Source of the DNA: Margaritispora aquatica
Taxonomy: Eukaryota; Ascomycota; Leotiomycetes; Helotiales; Discinellaceae
Direction of reading: 5' to 3'
Length of the DNA stretch: 64,000 bases
Assembly (NCBI GenBank): GCA_007644065.1
Contig: VJWN01000010.1
Span: 1,797,105 to 1,861,104, forward strand
Of the stretch, positions 59,028 to 64,000 are shown piece after piece. How positions within the stretch are numbered: position 1 is the first letter of the stretch; each line of letters starts with the position of its first letter. The notes under the pieces were generated by a model. The model had not been told where the DNA came from, searched no databases, and saw only the letters and a list, made by a program, of their open reading frames with translations. A program made the position numbers and the translations under genes.

Positions 59028-60641
59028 TTTGAGGTTGTGGTCAATGAGTTTCAAAGAGGTTGTAATCTTATGTTCAAATGATGATGTTGTTGGCTTGAAG
59101 GTTACGGGGAAATGTTTTGCCGAACCGAGGCAACAAAATAAACCTAAATATAAATATACCAAATAAAAACGAATTTTAATAATTTTTTCTCCCCTAGTAA
59201 TAATATAACTATTGGTTTAGGGGTTTTAAACTACTTCATATATATATCGACTAATCATATATGCTACAAAACTCATAATTATTTCTACTATTAATTATAA
59301 TGAAATAAAAATATACTAGAAACCTAAACCTTTGTGGCAGAATATACTGGACTGGGCTATGGATTATTCAAGAGCTTCCGCGAGATTGGAATTGATAGTA
59401 CACGGTAAGGGGGGGGGGGGTTGAAGTTCTATTGGAAAAGCAATCTCTCTATAACACTCGACACTCCTTTAGCCTTTGGCTGATCTTCCTTATGATATGG
59501 CGCGGACCTTGCGAGACCCAACCCCAGCTAGACTCAATCAGCAAAGAGTTTGGCGGAAGGAAGAGTAGGATAGTTCCCCACTCTTAGAGTAAGTAATTTC
59601 GTGAATTCTTATGAGGTGCAATACTCATTTCTTGCTTTACCAAAAATTTACGCACTTTCTCTTATGAAAGTTGTATCCCAGCCATTATTTGCAGCTTTAC
59701 TAACACCACACTTAGATTGCTATTCAAGAATTCTGACGCAAGCTATGTCGACATACGTGATAAAGTCTGAGGCATTCACATCTTATTAAACATTGTGAAA
59801 ACTAAGAAGAATCCTGGCCTCTATCTAAATTCCATATTTGACAGAATAGCTCGACTAGAACAGTGAGAGAACCTGACAGCTTTAGCTATCTCGACTTACT
59901 AAGGGATCATTCCTTTAATTATATTATACTCTAAACTTCGTAGGTTTCGGTGTTATGGTAAGAACAAGTCGATGTTCGTATCTGAGGAAAGTCTTAGAGT
60001 TTGGAGGCGGATACGAAAGACTACGTTGGGGATCTAAGGGCAAGGGATTGATATAACCGAGAAACGTGACTGGCACCGAGTGGATAGGACAGGCGGAAGG
60101 GCGGTGTTGATGTTGCGATTGGACTTTGGTAAGAGAATAGTAAAGAAAGAGAGGATACGAGACCGTAGATTGTGGTGGTGAGATACAAATCGCAGCTTGT
60201 ACAATTTCGATGTAATTAAACAGAGTAGCGCTAGGGAAGTTCATTTGGTGTGCGAAGAAAGCTATAAGTATAAAATCGCTATCGTTGAGGGCGGGGTTTT
60301 GCCAAGATTGCGGGGGAAAGCGAAAGACACGATGTACGCAGCTTTAGCAACAGCCTTAAAAGGGTGATCAACAAGGCCCTCCCCTTTTCAAAGGCAACTT
60401 TTCACGCTCATAGATCCAAGACACGAGAAGTTGGAAAAGTGACTCATTATACTAGTGATAAAATATGGCCTTTTGTGCAACTTAAATTCAGCCATCCCAA
60501 AGATGACCTGTGAGTCATTGCAAAGGAAAGCATATCAATGCATTTAAAGACGACTATTCCACTCTCACCATAAACATATAGTAATGAAAATGTCCAGTGG
60601 TGTTTCTATCCCTTTGCTCTCGTTGACAACCAACATTCGCA
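59028..60641. other. Divergent intergenic region with AT-rich island
   Basis: 1.6 kb between EMC7 (minus) and DBR1 (plus). 59150-59340 is strongly AT-rich and lacks frames; a 12-base G run lies at 59409-59420. Frames at 59601-59789 and 59924-60244 have no features. The AT-rich part could be an old repeat scar. Confidence 0.4.
59150..59340. other. AT-rich island
   Basis: About 190 bases made mostly of A and T (TAATAATATAA, CATATATATATCG, TATTAATTATAATG), unlike the surrounding sequence. No repeat family recognised. Confidence 0.5.
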
Positions 60642-62138
60642 ATGTCTGTATCTTTCAGTACATCTGATTCTGTGGATGATGTCCAACCGTTGAAAATCGC
60701 TGTAGAAGGCTGCGTAAGTAAAATTCTTGTATATGGTACCAAAGGTCTAGAACTTACCTCAAAAACAGGGGCATGGATCATTGGATATCATCTACGATTC
60801 CATCAATGAAGCATGTTCCGTAAAGGGATGGGCTCTTTCCGATCTCGATTTCTTAATCATATGTGGTGATTTCCAGGTGTGTCCCGAACAGCCCATACTC
60901 AAATCTCAATAACAATGTTGAATATTCCATAGGCTGTCCGCAATCACCTTGACCTGGAATGCATGTCTGTCCCTCGCGTATACCGCAAAATTGGCGACTT
61001 TCACAAGTACTACAACGGCACGAGCACCGCACCAGTCCTAACGCTCGTCATCGGTGGTAATCACGAAGCTTCAAACTACTTTTTTGAGCTATACAACGGT
61101 GGTTGGCTTGCACCGAATATCTACTACTTAGGAGCCTCAAATGTCATTCGCTACGGTCCATACCGCATCGCCGGTCTCTCAGGAATCTTCAAGAACTCAT
61201 ACTATCGAAAACCGCATGGTGAACGCCTGCCGTATAGTAGAGATGATATTCGGTCGATCTATCATGTAAGGGAATACGATGTCCGCAAACTTTTGCAGAT
61301 TCAAAACCAGGTTGACATTGGGCTCAGCCATGATTGGCCTGCTGGTGTGGAGATGTTTGGGGATTACGAAAACTTTTTTGAAAAGAAACCGCACTTTCTA
61401 GAAAGCGCCAAAGTGGATAATTTAGGAAGCAAGCCGGCTGCGATGGTGATGAATCATTTGCGTCCTGGATACTGGTTTGCGGGACATCTACATACTAGGT
61501 TTTCCGCGAAGGTAGAGCATACTGGTGAGAGATGGGAAGATTCGATCAAGAGTTTGGGGATCGGTGATAAAATGAGAACAGAGTTACCAATACTTCAAGC
61601 ACGGCCGAAAACGCCTCCTAATACGAAACGCTCACCTGCATTGCCAGCAGGTGTTACGAATGGCACGACCGAGTTCTTAGCTCTCAGCAAGGTTGGACCA
61701 GATCAACATTTCCTGGAACTAACGGAGATCAAGCTACGTTCCCGTCCCTCTGCTACCAACGAAGAATACTACTACCAGAAAGATGAATACGGGAAGTTCT
61801 TTTTGCAATACGATGCAGAATGGCTGACCATCACTCGAAGTTTCACGGAAGGACTCATGATCAAAGATCCCTCCACGCTGAACATAAAGCAAGGAAAACT
61901 TGAAAAGCATTGCGTAACGAGTCTGCCAAAACATATGAAATGGGTGCAGGAACATATTGTTGACAAAGGTCTTCTTCGTGTGCCCAACAACTTTGTTATT
62001 CATGCACCAGTGTATGATGCTAAGGAAGAGATGATAGGATTTCAACAGCCCGTGGAGTATGAGAACTCGCAGACGGCGCGGTTTTATGAGCTACTAGAGA
62101 TCCCGAACAGATTTTCTTTGGTGAAAGAGACGGATTAA
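60642..62138 (+). CDS. DBR1: RNA lariat debranching enzyme
   Basis: Nuclear metallophosphoesterase that cuts the 2'-5' bond of excised intron lariats. Proposed coding is join(60642..60713,60769..60876,60933..62138), about 461 residues. Metallophosphatase motifs are in order: VEGCGHGSLDIIYD (metal ligands Cys/His at the start), FLIICGDFQAVRN spanning a splice, GGNHEASNYF, the lariat-recognition region with GLSGIFKN, then SHDWPAG and FAGHLHTRFSA. The C-terminal DBR1 domain follows (TEFLALSKVGPDQHFLELTE). All residues expected of an active enzyme are visible. The first exon starts with a nonconserved 20-residue leader before KIAVEGC. An intron-rich genome such as this needs the enzyme. Confidence 0.95.
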
Positions 62139-62381
62139 GTTGTTCATGGAGGGAAATTTTGAAAAGAAGCAGACAATAAAAGGCAATCTATTACTAAAAG
62201 CGTGTTCAAGACTATGACCAATTGATCTTCCTATGGCTTCTCTGTGCAGCCTAACTGCCGAGCCACTGGGCCATAGGTCAGGTGATTCGTAACATTCATT
62301 GTGGCATATTAAGAACAAGCTACCTTCCTTAAAGCTACTCGATTGATAAACTATCAGAAAGTTCGTCATATTATTCAGTAA

Positions 62382-63416
62382 CTAAAAGAATGACTTTCCT
62401 GATCCACGAGCAATAGTATTCTTATTCTTACCGAAAAGTACAATATCGCCTCCCGTCAAGTGGTTGGATTTGGGAAGCCAGACGCCATACACCGAAATAT
62501 ACTTCATAGCTTCTTCCTTAATCAGCACATTGAGATCCTGCTCCACGCGAAACGGCTTGTCAAGGCTGACAAGCTTCTCTAGGCAGCTGATTAGCCTCTT
62601 TGTAAAGGAGTACTTGCCAGCTGCCGTTGCCTGAGTACTACCACAGGCCGCGATGATGTTCTAGGCCCAGTACTATGTCAGCACGTTATGTTCTCTGCAT
62701 AGTGTAGTTGCCCTCTCGGGGAAAGGAAGCTATACCATTTTCTTGCCTTCGTCGACTTGCTTTCCCAATGCCTCGGCAAGGTTAACGTCGTGTGGCTGTC
62801 CGGAGTAGCAGCAATCGAGGATGACCACGACGTCACAAGTCGCGTATTGAAGCGCCGTCTTGATTTTGGCCCAAAAGACACTTAGGCCGACCTTGGTATG
62901 ACTGAGTAGCGTTAGTTCGGGTTATACATACACTCTTGGACGAAAAGCATACCTTTGTAATAAAAGACTGCTTTGACCACCAACATCATGGCGCATACCA
63001 TGTCCGTTGTAGTAGAAAAGTACAAGGTCTTCGCGAGGGAGCTTGCTGATGTAGTTCCCGATCGAGGAGATGACTTCAGCGGTCAATTCCTCGGACGTCT
63101 TCGTATCTTGGAGTAGGTATTGCTTAACCTCGAAGTCGAAGTTTGCAATGAGACGCTCGCCGAGTAAGTCGAACTCGCCTATAACGGGGATATCGATAGC
63201 ATTTTTCCATCGCATAAATATGGCATGGCTTTTCTGGTATGGCTTGGGCTGTTCGGGGAAGTCACTATTTAACTTCTTTGGAGCTGACTGTGGGATGCTG
63301 TGTTCAATATTCTTAGTGAAAATAGGCAGCTGTAGACAAAATTTAGTAATTTTAATTAGGAATGTGATTGGGCGACTTACATTCTCGAAGCCTTCACCAT
63401 CATTTTCGATGTTCAT
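62382..63416 (-). CDS. Small caspase-like (metacaspase-type, C14) protease
   Basis: Cysteine peptidase of the caspase fold, about 285 residues. Proposed coding is complement(join(62382..62660,62736..62901,62953..63329,63381..63416)); every junction keeps frame. The catalytic histidine is about His122 in FYYNGHGM and the nucleophile about Cys169 in VILDCCYSG. The usual DSCHSG is DCCYSG here, so two cysteines are adjacent. The start of the caspase core (about 53-95) is unusual: instead of the canonical opening, with its YAL-type motif and tyrosine-rich segment, it reads GEFDLLGERLIANFDFEVKQ. The C-terminal block NIIAACGSTQATAAG, then LTGGDIVLFG, ends the fold. There is no Pro/Gln-rich prodomain, unlike housekeeping metacaspase Mca1. 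Such short forms occur as effector-like domains in fungal immune-type genes. Confidence 0.75.
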
Positions 63417-64000
63417 TGTCTACTGCTAGGTAGTATGAGTTGAAAGAGAGAAGATAACAGCGTTGTGCAGAAAGTAAGTCGGTTCTTAGAATAACGAATG
63501 CTGGAAAATTAATAAGATGTAGGGACAAAACCGACTTTGTAGTTCTTTTCCTTGGCAAGATTAGAAGCTGGTTGGCAGTCTTCAACTGCCGATTTCGAGA
63601 ATAGAAAAAGCTATAACGCTTAGCGCAGACACTCTCGACGAGCTGAGTGGTGTAAAACAGCTTTTGTCTAAGGTGATATTCGTTGTCGGAAGATCGTTGA
63701 AGACAGAGACGAGCGCTTGTCAGGCTGAGCGAGACACAAAGTCGGGAGCTCCGACTGGGTTAGACAACGTCCTGTTTGGCCAGCGGTGTAGGTAGGTCAA
63801 GTTACAGCTTCAGCCAAAGATAACTTGACTTCTGTCGATAGTAAGTTATGTGACAGGCAACCATGACTGGTCACAGGTCATACAATGTTAACAGCATTTG
63901 TCTCTACAAGGGACATTCGGAGTACAGGGTTCGTCGCTATGGGGATGCTATGCAAGCGACGAAAAAGAGGAGGTGGAGGTGAGCTTTGAAATTCTGGCCT
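63417..64000. other. Upstream flank of the caspase-like gene
   Basis: Nothing recognised besides the likely promoter and leader. A frame at 63400-63585 (minus) has no features. Confidence 0.35.

Overview
The window looks like nuclear DNA of a filamentous ascomycete (Pezizomycotina). Genes are split by short introns of about 45-80 bases with GTAAGT-type donors, CTAAC-type branch points and AG acceptors, and they lie on both strands without operons. Families typical of these fungi are present: PTH11-like rhodopsin-domain membrane proteins, a UstYa-type oxidase, an RTA1 protein, a MARVEL-domain protein and GPI-anchored Ser/Thr-rich wall proteins. A leotiomycete is my best guess, but it is only a guess.

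Layout. 1-775: 3' part of a short-chain dehydrogenase. 1834-3012 (-): PTH11-like membrane protein. 3110-3256: a small element with perfect 18-bp inverted ends. 4272-5350: lone UstYa-family protein. 5999-8143 (-): membrane-anchored acylglycerol/steryl-ester lipase. 10313-11634: secreted Ser/Thr-rich protein ending in a PAN/Apple domain, with its middle unresolved. 12495-16712: peroxisome AAA ATPase PEX6. 17694-19270: a second PTH11-like gene. 19580-21197 (-): O-acetylhomoserine sulfhydrylase. 24167-24834: MARVEL/NCE102-like protein. 24.8-28.1 kb: gene-poor. 28081-29365: ToxD-like MDR reductase. 29460-30441 (-): RTA1-like protein. 32151-35350: ankyrin-repeat pseudogene. 36921-37591: small secreted protein. 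37794-39608 (-): amino-acid permease. 41509-42998: a single-span membrane protein followed by a probable decayed copy. 43648-45863 (-): long-chain acyl-CoA synthetase ending in AKL. 46932-47750 (-): alpha-carbonic anhydrase. 50436-51282: GPI wall protein. 51892-53598 (-): coiled-coil protein. 53762-55534 (-): 2-hydroxyacyl-CoA lyase ending in AKL. 55940-57034: SH3BGR-like protein with a long acidic tail. 58211-59027 (-): EMC7. 60642-62138: lariat debranching enzyme. 62382-63416 (-): small caspase-like protease.

How the genes relate. There is no secondary-metabolite or RiPP cluster that I can defend. The clearest functional theme is the peroxisome: PEX6 recycles the PTS1 import receptor, and two enzymes 30-40 kb away carry C-terminal AKL, a PTS1 signal (fatty-acid activation and 2-hydroxyacyl-CoA cleavage). 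Most other genes are ordinary single-copy housekeeping or membrane genes. The accessory signal lies in the two PTH11-like genes with the same exon plan, the inverted-repeat element, the orphan UstYa gene, the ankyrin pseudogene with three in-frame TAG codons and the decayed membrane-protein copy.

Exon boundaries were read by eye from splice consensus, frame continuity and family fit. They are precise for most genes but not backed by transcripts.
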